From Xenorhabdus cabanillasii (GTDB taxonomy: Bacteria; Pseudomonadota; Gammaproteobacteria; Enterobacterales; Enterobacteriaceae), in contig NZ_QTUB01000001.1 of the NCBI RefSeq assembly GCF_003386665.1, positions 3,472,001 through 3,536,000 on the forward strand: a DNA stretch of 64,000 nt. The letters are read 5' to 3'. The stretch's first letter is position 1. Every line of letters starts with the position of its first letter. Under the pieces are notes generated by a model, which was not told the DNA's origin, ran no database searches, and worked only from the letters and a program-made list of their open reading frames with translations. The translations under genes were made by a program, and so were the position numbers. Positions 1 to 11,150 of this stretch are shown piece after piece.

Positions 1-2773
1 CACGCCAATCCATCGCCACCGTTCCGGCTCCTGCGCTGATATCCATATTCACCACCAAATCCGGCTCGGCGTGGCGAATAACTTCTTTGAAGCGCTCTTC
101 CGGAGTATCTATTTCCAACGCTAGATAGGTTGTATGTGTCAGCAAACAGGCAGCCAAAAACGCCTGCATCTGACTTCCGGCCCAGCCAAGAATGAGGGCT
201 TTGCGTATTGAGGCTGTATTCAGCATCTGAGCATAAGACGCAGTTAATTCAGCAAACTCTTCCCAAGTGACAATGTCTTCATTGTCAATCACAGCCGGAC
301 GCTCTCCCAATGTGCGGAATGCGGCCAATAACATGACATCAATAGGCGTGTACGATGCACGCCGTTGCACCGGACGAAATGCTTTCTGCTCTTCTGTGCC
401 GGGAGTAATCAGTGCATTGACCTGCAACTCAGAAGGAAAATGATGCAAAATCTGCTGCAAAATAGCCTGATAACTGTTTGTCATCGCCGCTAATTGCAGA
501 TCAGAGAAGACATCAGACTGGGATTCCAGAACCAACCGACAACTGTGTTCAGAATGAATGACAGAAAGATTGAGCGGGCCGTGTGCTTCTTTCGACAAAT
601 CTTCCTGAGCCGACTCCGCGTATATTCCTGTGCCCGTCTCATCTGCGACATCCATATAAACATAAGAAACATTCAGCAACGGGTTACTGCCGAACACGCG
701 TGGATCGCTGCTCAACAATGAAAAGGCTTCTTCAACCGGGAAAAACAGATGCTCTGCGGCTTGCCACTGCTCATCCGTCAACTGTTTGACAAATTGCTCA
801 AAAGAACCGGCAGGTTTATCAAAACGAAATGCACAGGGAGAGAGGGATACGAACATTCCCACCGTATCCAGCGCGTGTTTCGGGCGCAATGCGTTGGCGA
901 CGGAGATGGAGAACAAATCGCTGTGCCCCTCACGGGCGACGGTAAGTCCCCATACCGACAAGAAGAACATGGCCGGTGTGATATTTAATGTGCGGCACAA
1001 CTGCTGTACAGCGGCTTTATCCTCTGCCGACAAATCCCAGGACTTCAACCCCATATTCCAGCCGGCCTCTACCGCACCATGACCGAATGGGTCAAATTCC
1101 AGGCCAGCCATGTAATTTTTCCAGAATGCCTCAGCCTGTCCCCAGATGGGATGCTTGCGGGCTTCCATCAAAGTTGCAGCATAGTGTCTGTAGCTCAGCG
1201 CAACAGGAGGGAGCGGAATTTGGTTCAACACGTGCTCAAATTCTTTCAGGAGAATTTCCAGTGAAGGCTTATCCACCAAAATATGGTGGATTTGCAACTG
1301 CAAGCAGGCTTGTTGCGTGTTCACATTCTGCAAATGCCCTCTCAACAGCGGGCCTTTCTCCAAATTGAAAGGCTGTCGCTGCACTTGCTGCCACTGTTTC
1401 AAATCATCAAACAGTACCTGCTCCACTTTCAGTGACGGCAATATTTCCGCATAGGGAATACCATCATCATTGATGCGATATCGGCTCCGCAAAATGTCGT
1501 GGCGATCCAATAACATCTGCAAGGCCTGCTTTGCCGCATCCGCAGAAATTGCCTCTGGCAGGGGAATATCCAGCGGCAACACACAAACCTGTGATTCCGG
1601 ATTCAGCCGATACTGTGCATAGAGACGGGCTTCTTGGGCTGACAACACCCCACGCCCGTCAGTTGAAATCGCAGAAGGCATTTCCAGCAAACGCCCGAAA
1701 TCATCAATCTTCACCCTTTCATCGCCGGCATCATTCCTGTTGATAAATTCCGCCAGCATTTCTATCGTGTCGTGTTTGAAAAATTCCTGCAAAGTCATCG
1801 GCGAGCCAAAGTGTTGCTGGATATCAGCCAGCACCTTGACTGCCCGCAACGAATGTCCGCCCAGAGAAAAAAAGCTCTTCTTCACCGACAGCGCTTCAAC
1901 CTCCAGCTCCAAATGCCGTCCCCAACAAGCCGCCAGCCATTCTTGCGTGGCACCAATGGGACGGGCATTTTCAGCGGTAGCCATTGTGCCGAGCCTCTGT
2001 TTCAGCGTGTTCCTGTCCAATTTGCCCGTTCTCGTCAACGGCAATTCCGGTATCAGAACAATTTGGCTCGGCACCATATAAGCAGGCATCCGACCCAGCA
2101 ATGCCTCCCTGATATGCTGCTCAGTCACCGACGGCTCCGCCGGAACAATAAAGGCACCCAGCAGTGCGTGTTTTCGGTTGTCTTCCAGGCTTATCACCGC
2201 CGCTTCGGACACCATCGGCAGATCCAGCACATTTTTTTCGACCGAATCCAACTCAATGCGAAAACCATTTACTTTTAGCTGGCGATCGCGCCGTCCGAGA
2301 ATTTCGATTTCACCCTGAGCATTCCAGCAACAAAGATCCCCGCTGCGATAATATCTTCCTTTTAGCCACTCCGTATTCAGGTTGATAAACGCCTGCTCAG
2401 TAAGGTCGGAGCGATTAAAGTAACCCGTGCCAACACCAACACCACCTATCAGTAATTCCCCCGGCACCCCAATAGGGCAAAGCGCCAGTGTATCGGGAAA
2501 TACCACGGCACATTGGCAACCGCCGAATGGCTTGCCGATCGTTATTTTTTGATCACTGTGCGCTATAGATAAATAAGTCGTGAGAACACCCGTTTCGCTC
2601 GGGCCATAGACGTTAAGTAATTGGTAATTATTCTTTTGCAACGTCCGGAGGCTTTCACCGCCAAAATAGAGTTGCTGCAATGAGGGGATATCGCCCAGCT
2701 CCATGATATCTTCGGCAAATACGGTCGTGGTAAACAACAGGTCAATCTGTTTTTCCCGCAGGAATTCGACACA
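1..2773 (-). CDS. NRPS, downstream part: end of A, T, C, start of next A (partial gene)
   Basis: This frame continues the synthetase that begins at 4319 and is joined to it by removing one base from the A7 run at 2774-2780. It encodes the rest of an adenylation domain (YGPSET, YRSGDL, LKVNGFRIEL, RTGKLDR motifs), a carrier domain with core LGGHSL near base 1850, a condensation domain with HHILVDK near base 1275 (the usual last Gly of HHxxxDG is Lys), and the first part of another adenylation domain. It stays open to the left edge with no stop, so at least one more module, and any thioesterase, export or resistance gene, must lie outside the window. It has no start codon of its own. A C-A-T order after gene 4363-11133 places it last in the visible assembly line. 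Product-building role is clear; substrate of the last A domain cannot be read because its core lies beyond the edge. Confidence 0.8.
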
Positions 2774-4319
2774 TTTTTTTCGCCTCTATGCGTGCATCTT
2801 CCGGTGCCATCACCAAGACAATGTCTTGCGTCAGAAATTGGACGCACTCCAGAACAAAATAATCAAACGAATGGTTGGCAACAGATGCAATGCGTGAACC
2901 CAACGGGCGATACAGCTTGTGCATTTCAGCACTAATATTGAGCAATGCCCTGTGTGTGTTAAGGCAGCCTTTCGGCTTGCCTTCACTGCCGGAAGTCATG
3001 ACGGCACACAAAGGCTCATCGGGGCTGACGGATTCACCTTTGCGCAATAGTTCCGCTAATGAAGCCGAATGTGAAACATCGGCCATTGGCGCCAAAGAGG
3101 CAGGTTGATACTCAGGTAACATAATTACCCGGCATCCCTGCTGGCGGAAAAATACCGCCAACAGGTAATGCTCTTTCTGCAACAATACCGTTCTGGTCTG
3201 CTGCAATGTGATGATATCCAATAGCTGCCTTTCCGGAACGCTATTTGACTGTATGCAAAACGGCTTGCCAATACGGATACACGCCATCGCGCCAAGCGTG
3301 ATCTCAATTCCCTTCGCGCCCACAATCAGCACACAATCTCCCAGTGATTCCCATTCCTGCCATTGAGGATCAGCCAGCAACTGCTCCGTATATTGTGCTA
3401 ACTGCCGAAAATTAACGGTTTGCTCACCCACTTCCAGACAAGGCATGTCTGCCCTGTCACGGATAGACGCAGTGATAGCCTGCGCGACGTTTTGATATTG
3501 CAGTGGTTGCATGGGTTGCTGTGCGGATAAAGCGAGCACCCGTTCCTGCTCCTGCGACGATATCCACGGCATGGATGCAAGCGGTGCAACCGGATCAGAC
3601 ACCATACCGTCCAACAATAGAATCAGGCGTTCCATCAACAATTCAATTAACTCAGGCGCCACAACCTGGGGATTAAAACGCACATGCAGTTCAGTTTTTT
3701 CCGGGCGGGCATGACACCAGAGGCTCAATGAATAGTGCCTGGCCTCCATTTTCTCCCGGGTATCTTCATCAGCACCTTCCACCATAAAAGGCGGCAGAGT
3801 TTCCGAATAGCCCACCAGAACCTGAGGGAACTGAGAGATAGCAGACGATACCGTCTTTGGCGGCAAACCTGCTGTTAAAGCAGCAACCTGCTTCCATTGG
3901 GTAAGCTCTTCACCAAACCACAGTTTGACCGGTTGTTCTGCCCTTTTTCCCGCCAGGTTCCATTTGTTCGGAACAAGACAACCTCCCGCAATTGATGGAT
4001 GGTTTCCCGTCGGTTCAGTTTCCCCCAAAGCCCACAGCAAGCTGCCCTCAGGTTCGTGACAATGCAAAAATGCGAGATATTTGATACAGGCAGAAAACAG
4101 CGACAAACGGTGCAGCGGAGAAGCGGCCGCCATAGTAAAAATTCTGTTGTTAAGTTTTTCAGGCAGAAGGAACGGGAGAGTGACACAATCCGCCTCCGAT
4201 ACAGATTGTGCCGCCACAAAAAAGGGGCATCCCTGATATTCCGTATCCAATTGTTGCTGAACATACTCTTTTAATGCTTGTTTTTTTGCGTTCATCGCAA
4301 TGGGATCATTAGTGAACAT
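2742..4319 (-). CDS. NRPS, upstream part: C-domain C-lobe only, then A domain (frameshifted)
   Basis: N-terminal segment of the leftmost synthetase. About the first 260 residues resemble only the second (C-terminal) lobe of a condensation domain; no HHxxxDG motif is present. An adenylation domain follows, with an unusual A3 core TSGSEGKPKG (Glu in place of the normal Thr). The frame ends in a spurious tail after the A7 run at 2774-2780; skipping one A restores AKKCVEFLREK and the domain continues in the frame listed as 1-2773. Reading across the join gives a specificity line of about D-Y-L-F-Y-G-V-V-L, which I cannot assign. The ATG at 4319 has AGGA nine bases upstream; an in-frame ATG at 4295 is an alternative. 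It starts 43 bases after the stop of the upstream NRPS, in the same operon. Confidence 0.8.
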   Translation of the reverse strand: MFTNDPIAMNAKKQALKEYVQQQLDTEYQGCPFFVAAQSVSEADCVTLPFLLPEKLNNRIFTMAAASPLHRLSLFSACIKYLAFLHCHEPEGSLLWALGETEPTGNHPSIAGGCLVPNKWNLAGKRAEQPVKLWFGEELTQWKQVAALTAGLPPKTVSSAISQFPQVLVGYSETLPPFMVEGADEDTREKMEARHYSLSLWCHARPEKTELHVRFNPQVVAPELIELLMERLILLLDGMVSDPVAPLASMPWISSQEQERVLALSAQQPMQPLQYQNVAQAITASIRDRADMPCLEVGEQTVNFRQLAQYTEQLLADPQWQEWESLGDCVLIVGAKGIEITLGAMACIRIGKPFCIQSNSVPERQLLDIITLQQTRTVLLQKEHYLLAVFFRQQGCRVIMLPEYQPASLAPMADVSHSASLAELLRKGESVSPDEPLCAVMTSGSEGKPKGCLNTHRALLNISAEMHKLYRPLGSRIASVANHSFDYFVLECVQFLTQDIVLVMAPEDARIEAKKMCRIPAGKTD

Positions 4320-4362
4320 TTCTCAATTTCCTATTTGATTTATACCCTATCGATTTCTCAAC

Positions 4363-7300
4363 TCATCCAGCATTCAGCCCGCTTTGCAAAATCGAACTAA
4401 ACAGGGTTTCCCAGTTTTCGGTATCGTTGACCACATTGAATGAGAGAGCTTCCAGATGGATATCAAAACCCGCAGCATGTTCAGCAACCTCACATGTCAA
4501 ATTCCAATGCGACTGGCCGACTGAAATATTGGGCGTTTCCAGTTGTCGACAAGCTGTACCGGCAATGCAGCCGTCAAATCCCTCTTTTTGGAAATAACCG
4601 AAAAAGGTCGTGGGTAACAATGCTTGTTTGGATAACGCCGGATACAGTACTGACAGCTCTTCGGCATCAAACAGGTAGTGGCGGCAGGCCTCACGTATCG
4701 CGTTGCTCACGATGTCGAAATCCTGCATTGCAGATCCCCCAGCATCGCCCTGCAATGTCACCCGCACAGGCAGAACCGTCATCAATGGTGCAACCACCGT
4801 TTGTTGCTCCGGCCTGTCCCTGCCGTGAAATATCATTGAGGTCAGTTGTTCTGAAGAGGTCAGAGGGGCGTTGGAAAATGGATTGGAAGAATAGAAATAG
4901 TTAAAACGCGATTCCAAGTGCGCTTTAAACCGTAAAAATATCGTCATAAAGAATTCTGGCACACTGATTTTCAGACGCGCTGTAAGCACTTCAACCTGTG
5001 CTTTATGCTCTGCGTTCAGGCTGACCAGCCAAGAACCCGTCACAGATTGAGCGCCCTCAATGCCGACAGGAGGCTGCCAATACTGTAATTTCTCCCGCCA
5101 GAAATTCCCGTGCAATTGTTTCAGGGCGGCAAATTCGCTGCTGTAAAACAGATCAGCATACGTTGCCAGGCTAATGCCCGAATTGATACCTGAGTGGCTC
5201 TCCGAATCAATGATGTGACTGGCAGCACTTCCGGGAGCCAGTTCACTGCATATTTGCATTAATCCGGAACCATCAATGCAGGCATGAGAAAAGTCCAGCA
5301 ACAATACAGGATTGGGTTCAGCGGCCACCCATCGGCTGCGGACATTCATCCCATCCTCCAGTGAGAAGGGACGGACAAAATCACGCAAATCCTCTTCCAG
5401 TAAGCCGAGGCTCTGACGTTTTTCCAGACGGAAGACAAAACGCTTGGCTGGCTGCAAATACAATTCATCATCGAGCAGAATAAATTTCGCACTGAGGCTG
5501 GCATGGCGGGCGAGGACTGACTGCAATACACCGCGCAATTGTTTAAGATCAGGCTCCGCCTCGAACGACAGGGCAATAAAGCTATTGTTGCTCAAATCTT
5601 GGGGATTAAGTTTCAGTGCTTTGTAGATGGCTTTCTGCGCTGGCAATGCCCGAATCAGCCCCGCAGAAACAGATTTGGCAGGTGCCACGGAACCCGAAGG
5701 TGCCTGTGCTTCCATCTTACTCAATTCAGCCGTGTTATTCAGTTCAGCATCAATAAGCGCCGCCTGCGAAGCCAGATCCAAATGGCTGACCAGTGAACTC
5801 AGAAGTACCGACACACCAAACTCCTGATGTATCCGCATCATCAGTGCTACCGCCAGTAATGAGTACCCGCCGGCTTCAAAAAAATGGGTTTGGCGACCGG
5901 GTGGATTGATGTTCAACAGTTCCGCCCACAATTGAGCCAACCGCGTTTCCGTTCCCGAACGGGGAGGTTCAGCCACCTCACTCGGTATCATGGATGCAGC
6001 TGGAAGCGGCAATGCTTTACGATCCAGCTTACCATTGGCAGTCAGAGGAAATGTTGCTAACCAAACGATATGAGATGGAACCATAAACGCAGGCAGGCAC
6101 GTTTGCAGATGCGCTTTCAACGTTTGATTCAAGGTTTCCGTCTGCTTGTCCGCTAGATCAGTCACAGAGGCAGGAATGACATAAGCGACCAGGCGGGCAT
6201 CCCCCGGTGTATCCTCCCGTACCAACACCAGACACTCTTTCACACTGGCGTGTGATGACAATGCAGTTTCCACCTCGCCCAATTCGATACGGAATCCCCG
6301 CAATTTAACCTGAAAATCATTGCGTCCCAGATATTCAATATCGCCATTGGGGAGATAGCGGGCTAAATCCCCGGTGCGATACATCACGCCAGCCGGTGCC
6401 GTGCCAAAGGGATCTTTGATGAACTTTTCCGCTGTCAATTCGGGTTGATTGAGATAACCGCGGGCGACACCAACTCCGGCAATATGCAACTCGCCCACAG
6501 TTCCCACAGGTGTTGGCTGACCGTAAGAATCAAGAATATAGAGCTGAATATTGTCAATCGGCTTGCCTATGGGGATTATGTTTTTACCAATGTTTCTTTC
6601 CGCAATGCCGCCAGTTGGCTGCCCCATCGCCTGTAAACTGCAATCCCATGCACTGACATCGATCGCAGCTTCCGTCGGCCCATACAGGTTATGTAATTCA
6701 ACATGGGCAAACTGTTCATGAAAGCGCTGTACACTGCGTACCGGCAATGCTTCGCCGCTGCAAAACACGCGTTTCATGCAATGATGGATGCCAAGGGAAG
6801 CATGCTCCAAAAAGACCGACAGCATGGACGGAACAAAATGCAGGGTTGTGATTTTCTGTTCCCTAATCAGGGTACTTAAGTAAAGAGGATCTTTATGTCC
6901 TTCGGGTTTCGCCACTGATAAACGGGCGCCAAACATCAGTGGCCAGAAAAACTCCCAAACAGAGACATCAAAACTGAACGGTGTTTTTTGCAAAACGACA
7001 TCATCTTCCCCCAGCGCATAAGCCTTTTGCATCCACACCAGACGATTGACGACAGCACGGTGTTCATTCATCACCCCTTTCGGCCGGCCAGTCGATCCTG
7101 AAGTATAAATTACATAAGCCAGATGAGAAGAAGTCAGTCCCATCGCCTCGATCGATAAATCATCTGTGTCTTGCGCAGACCACTTCGAGATATCTTCATT
7201 CAGGTCGATGACAGCGGCACCTGTCTCGGTAGCATAATCCGCCAGCAATGTACGCACCGTATCTGATACCCCTCGATGGGACAGCACTGCGCGGGGAGCA

Positions 7301-10300
7301 GCATCATGCAACATGTAATCAAGCCGTTCTGCCGGATAGTTCGGGTCAAGGGGCACATAGGCTCCCCCGGCTTTCAGCACCGCCAGCAAGGCCACGACCA
7401 TCTCGATGCTGCGTTCCACACAAACTCCCACCAGCGCATCCGGGCCAACTCCCAACTCAGTCCGAAGATAACGAGCCAATTGGTTCGCTTTCTGGTTCAA
7501 TTGCCGATAGTTCAAAATATGGCACGGCGCATTGCCTGCTGATCCCGTATTTCCAAATGCAGCACCATCAAATGCCGTATCATCAAAGACTACAGCGATA
7601 GCATCCGGTGTCCGTTTTACCTGTTCTTCAATCAACGTATGAAGACATGCCTGTCGCGGGAAATCAGCGCCAGTCTGGTTCCACTGATACAGCAGTTTGT
7701 GTCTTTCCTGTGCAGGCAGTGCATTGATGCGGCCAATCCTTCTCTGCGGCGCACTTGTCAGCGCTGTAACAATTTCTGACAACGCTGTCTGCAAGTAATC
7801 GCCAATCAGCTCAGGATCAAATCCTTCCCCAACCTGAGTATTGATGACAAAATCGCTGGCGAAATCATCCACATTGACAGACACGGGATAATTCGTCCGC
7901 TCCATGACGCCGGAATAGCGGATGCCTTCTACAGCCGATGGATTCACTGCCTGGAAAGGATCTGCCGAAGGAACATTGCGCACTTCGCTATGGCGATAAT
8001 TCAATAGTGAGGTGAACAGAGACGTTCCTGCGGCTGTTTGTACGGATTTTTGAGCCAGCGCCAGTGATGCCTGTTCATGCCTGACTAACTGCGTCAGGGT
8101 ATCCTGCGTTTCCCAAAGGCATTCAAGTACTGGCAAATTCCCCAAACGCATGCGGATTGGCAATGTATTGATAAACTGTCCCATCACATTGATGGAAGCC
8201 TCACCCGCAAACAGACGTCCCAATAGAACTGTACCGAAAACCACATCATCTTGTCCGGTCAGGCCAGAAAGTACCTTGGCCCAAGCCAGATGGAAAATGG
8301 CAGCGGCACTGACTCCGTGCGTTTTGGCCTGTTGGCGGATCTGGTCATTCAACGGTTGCGGCAATGGACGCCACGCTTCCATAATGGTGTCATTACCTCT
8401 TAATGCTTTGCTCTCCAGCGCATTGCTTTCCTGTGCATTAGCGTCAGAATCGCTACCCGCCCCCAACGGAGCCGAAGCCGGCTCATAATCCTGCAACAAG
8501 CCAGCAAAGAACGCCTGTTGCTCTGCCGAATTCCCCGCGTTGAAAAGCGTCACCATCGTCTGCCGGAACGATAAAGGAGAAACCTCTGCCAATGGCTGCG
8601 AAAGCAACTGAGCTTCAATCTCAAGCTGCATCATTTCAATTGTTACGTGATCTACCGTGATATGGTGAAGCAAATACAGCAATACCCATTCATCCTGTCT
8701 CGAGTCATAACAGTAAAGGCAACGCTGCAAAGGTGCCTTAGTCATGTCAAAGCGCTGCATGGCAGGGTCACAGTATTGTTTCAGTGCGGTTAAAGGATCA
8801 TCCTGCTCTGCCGTCAATGGCAGTTCTTCCACGGTCAACTCAGCTTCTCGCCAGACCACCTGTACTGGCTGAGAAAGACCTTCATAATGGATGCTGACAC
8901 GGAATGCATCATGGCGGGCAATCGTGTGGCGCAGGGCGTCAAGGTAAGCATGCAACAATAGCGAGTTGCTAAAACGAGTCACTTGCCAAAGTACGTAGGG
9001 ATCTCCGCCTGAATCAGCAAGGGAGTGATACAAAATGCCCTGTTGCAGCGAACCCAGGGGATAAATATCCTGAATATTGGCAGCGCCACCGGGGATCACC
9101 GCAGATAATGCCGCCATTTCCGCCTGACTCAGCGGCGCCCAGGGGAAGGCATTTTCCATCCCGTCGTGGATCATTTCAGGGGCACGTTCCTGCTGGAATT
9201 CCGCTTGGGAACTATGTTGTAATTGTTCAGCCAGTTCAGACAAGACCGGATATTGATATAACGTCTGTGCATCTACCCTGAATCCACGGCGGCGCAATGC
9301 CAGCATCACATTGACGGCAAGCAACGAATGGCCGCCCAAGCTCAAGAAATGTGAATTCCGGCCTACTTTTTTCACACCGAGCAATTCACTCCATACCTCA
9401 GCGACAGTGTGTTCCAAGGCTGTTTTTGGCGGTTCAATTTCTTGTTGCATCAATGCATCAGGAGAGACAGTCGGGAATGCCTTGCGGTCAATCTTGCCGC
9501 TGGCGGATAACGGAAAGTGGTCAACGATAACTATCGCGGCGGGGCACATATAATCCGGCACGGCATCCCTGATAAAACGCAGGATGCTCTCTTTTACGCC
9601 ATCCTGCGCTTGGCGTTGCAAAGCCCGTTCAGAAACAATGACAAAGCCGACCAACCGTTTTTCTGCTATTTCTTCTATGCTGCCCTTCTGTGCATATCCG
9701 CCCTGAGCCACGACAACCGCATCCCGCACAGCGGGGTGTGTCATCAGCAAGGCTTCAATTTCCCCCGGCTCTACCCGATGACCGCGTATTTTGACTTGAA
9801 AGTCGATCCGGCCAAGCACATTCAGCAAGCCATTTGGCCCCCATTGTGCTAAATCACCGGTGCGATACATGCGTTTGGAAGTTTCCCCATCCAGCGCAAT
9901 ATCAACAAACTTAGCCGCTGTCTCTTCCGGGCGTTGATGATAACCGTATGCCAATGGCGTTCCGGCAATACACAGCTCGCCGGCAGAACCATCTACAATT
10001 ATCTGATTTTGATCATCCAGCAGATAAATTTCAGCATTATCGATTGGCGTTCCAACAGGGGGCAGTGCTGACCAATGTTCGGCATTTCCCTCCAAGGTAT
10101 AAGCCGTCACAACATGAGTTTCTGACGGGCCGTAATGATTGTGCAGACGACACTGGGGCAAGGTTTTGAAAAATTGCCTGATGGCGGCAGTAATGATCAA
10201 TTGCTCACCGGCGGTAATGACATCAATAAGACTCGCTGGATAGCAATCTTCAGATACCGCGGCCGATGCCAAGCTGTTTAATGCCACATAGGGCAAAAAT

Positions 10301-11133
10301 AACCGTTCAATCCGCTGTTCGGACAAAAACGACAACAATGCGAGCGGATCGAGCCGTAACAGATTGGGAATCAATGCCAATTCCCCCCCGCTGGACAGCG
10401 TGGAAAAGATCTCCTGAAATGATACATCGAAACTTAACGGCGAGAACTGCAAGGTTTTTTTAGGGACTTCACCGCCGCCCAGCTCATCACTTTGCTTTTT
10501 GTTCTGCCAAACCAGCAGATTCACCAGCGCCTTGTGCGGCATGCGGACGCCTTTGGGGTTTCCGGTTGAACCTGAGGTATAGATAAGATAAGCAAGGCTG
10601 TCAGGCGTGCACGTTGCCGTTAAATTTTCTTCATCGGTAAAATCCGCTTTATCCTGATGAGGGAGATTCTGCTGATCCAGATCAATACAGCGAATTGAGC
10701 TGGGGAGCGAAGAAATGATATCACCGCTCGTAATTACCACTGACACGTTAGAATCGTGCAAAATATAGGCCTGACGCTCTGCGGGATAACTGAGATCAAC
10801 CGGCACATAAGCGGCGCCTGCTTTTAAGACACCACAGACCGCGACAATCGTATCAATGCCCCGATCCAGACAAATGCCCACTGCTGAAATGGCATTATCC
10901 GGCGTTTCATCACCCTCATTTCCGGGCGTTTCCGTTTGCCCGCAATGGCGCCCAAGGTGATGACGACGCAAGTAATGTGCCAGCCTGTTCGCCCGGCGGT
11001 TCAATTGGTCATAAGATAGCGTCTGATCGCCGAACCGAACGGCGATGGCATCCGGTGTTTTCATGACCTGTTGTTCAAACAGTTGATGAACGGCATATTC
11101 ATGCTGCCCTGATAACAACGACTTCTCACTCAT
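4363..11133 (-). CDS. NRPS, A(Pro)-T-C-A(Ser)-T-C
   Basis: Intact 2256-residue synthetase. Order: A domain from about residue 20 (YTSGSTGNPKG near 184), carrier with LGGHSL near 599, C domain near 640-1060 with HHITVDH (Gly replaced by His), second A domain ([11 protein letters not shown] near 1344), carrier with AGGYSL near 1754, and a C-terminal C domain with SHACIDG near 1951 (catalytic second His kept). The first A domain reads D-V-Q-L-I-A-H-V-V at the Stachelhaus positions, the textbook proline code; the second reads D-V-W-H-F-S-L-I-D, a serine code. The Pro module has no condensation domain in front of it, and the preceding PKS ends in its carrier, so the acceptor step there is unexplained. 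The start ATG is preceded by GAGGGA and lies 17 bases after the peptidase stop. An A7 run at 10455-10461 inside the gene is in frame. Confidence 0.93.
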   Translation of the reverse strand: MSEKSLLSGQHEYAVHQLFEQQVMKTPDAIAVRFGDQTLSYDQLNRRANRLAHYLRRHHLGRHCGQTETPGNEGDETPDNAISAVGICLDRGIDTIVAVCGVLKAGAAYVPVDLSYPAERQAYILHDSNVSVVITSGDIISSLPSSIRCIDLDQQNLPHQDKADFTDEENLTATCTPDSLAYLIYTSGSTGNPKGVRMPHKALVNLLVWQNKKQSDELGGGEVPKKTLQFSPLSFDVSFQEIFSTLSSGGELALIPNLLRLDPLALLSFLSEQRIERLFLPYVALNSLASAAVSEDCYPASLIDVITAGEQLIITAAIRQFFKTLPQCRLHNHYGPSETHVVTAYTLEGNAEHWSALPPVGTPIDNAEIYLLDDQNQIIVDGSAGELCIAGTPLAYGYHQRPEETAAKFVDIALDGETSKRMYRTGDLAQWGPNGLLNVLGRIDFQVKIRGHRVEPGEIEALLMTHPAVRDAVVVAQGGYAQKGSIEEIAEKRLVGFVIVSERALQRQAQDGVKESILRFIRDAVPDYMCPAAIVIVDHFPLSASGKIDRKAFPTVSPDALMQQEIEPPKTALEHTVAEVWSELLGVKKVGRNSHFLSLGGHSLLAVNVMLALRRRGFRVDAQTLYQYPVLSELAEQLQHSSQAEFQQERAPEMIHDGMENAFPWAPLSQAEMAALSAVIPGGAANIQDIYPLGSLQQGILYHSLADSGGDPYVLWQVTRFSNSLLLHAYLDALRHTIARHDAFRVSIHYEGLSQPVQVVWREAELTVEELPLTAEQDDPLTALKQYCDPAMQRFDMTKAPLQRCLYCYDSRQDEWVLLYLLHHITVDHVTIEMMQLEIEAQLLSQPLAEVSPLSFRQTMVTLFNAGNSAEQQAFFAGLLQDYEPASAPLGAGSDSDANAQESNALESKALRGNDTIMEAWRPLPQPLNDQIRQQAKTHGVSAAAIFHLAWAKVLSGLTGQDDVVFGTVLLGRLFAGEASINVMGQFINTLPIRMRLGNLPVLECLWETQDTLTQLVRHEQASLALAQKSVQTAAGTSLFTSLLNYRHSEVRNVPSADPFQAVNPSAVEGIRYSGVMERTNYPVSVNVDDFASDFVINTQVGEGFDPELIGDYLQTALSEIVTALTSAPQRRIGRINALPAQERHKLLYQWNQTGADFPRQACLHTLIEEQVKRTPDAIAVVFDDTAFDGAAFGNTGSAGNAPCHILNYRQLNQKANQLARYLRTELGVGPDALVGVCVERSIEMVVALLAVLKAGGAYVPLDPNYPAERLDYMLHDAAPRAVLSHRGVSDTVRTLLADYATETGAAVIDLNEDISKWSAQDTDDLSIEAMGLTSSHLAYVIYTSGSTGRPKGVMNEHRAVVNRLVWMQKAYALGEDDVVLQKTPFSFDVSVWEFFWPLMFGARLSVAKPEGHKDPLYLSTLIREQKITTLHFVPSMLSVFLEHASLGIHHCMKRVFCSGEALPVRSVQRFHEQFAHVELHNLYGPTEAAIDVSAWDCSLQAMGQPTGGIAERNIGKNIIPIGKPIDNIQLYILDSYGQPTPVGTVGELHIAGVGVARGYLNQPELTAEKFIKDPFGTAPAGVMYRTGDLARYLPNGDIEYLGRNDFQVKLRGFRIELGEVETALSSHASVKECLVLVREDTPGDARLVAYVIPASVTDLADKQTETLNQTLKAHLQTCLPAFMVPSHIVWLATFPLTANGKLDRKALPLPAASMIPSEVAEPPRSGTETRLAQLWAELLNINPPGRQTHFFEAGGYSLLAVALMMRIHQEFGVSVLLSSLVSHLDLASQAALIDAELNNTAELSKMEAQAPSGSVAPAKSVSAGLIRALPAQKAIYKALKLNPQDLSNNSFIALSFEAEPDLKQLRGVLQSVLARHASLSAKFILLDDELYLQPAKRFVFRLEKRQSLGLLEEDLRDFVRPFSLEDGMNVRSRWVAAEPNPVLLLDFSHACIDGSGLMQICSELAPGSAASHIIDSESHSGINSGISLATYADLFYSSEFAALKQLHGNFWREKLQYWQPPVGIEGAQSVTGSWLVSLNAEHKAQVEVLTARLKISVPEFFMTIFLRFKAHLESRFNYFYSSNPFSNAPLTSSEQLTSMIFHGRDRPEQQTVVAPLMTVLPVRVTLQGDAGGSAMQDFDIVSNAIREACRHYLFDAEELSVLYPALSKQALLPTTFFGYFQKEGFDGCIAGTACRQLETPNISVGQSHWNLTCEVAEHAAGFDIHLEALSFNVVNDTENWETLFSSILQSGLNAG

Positions 11134-11150
11134 GACTCACTTCCCTCAAC

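Noticed and set aside
988..1368. Long plus-strand frames opposite the NRPS/PKS genes (also 7248-7601, 13936-14322, 22041-22640, 28942-29502)
   Set aside because: They lie antisense to conserved synthetase domains and are explained by codon usage on the other strand.
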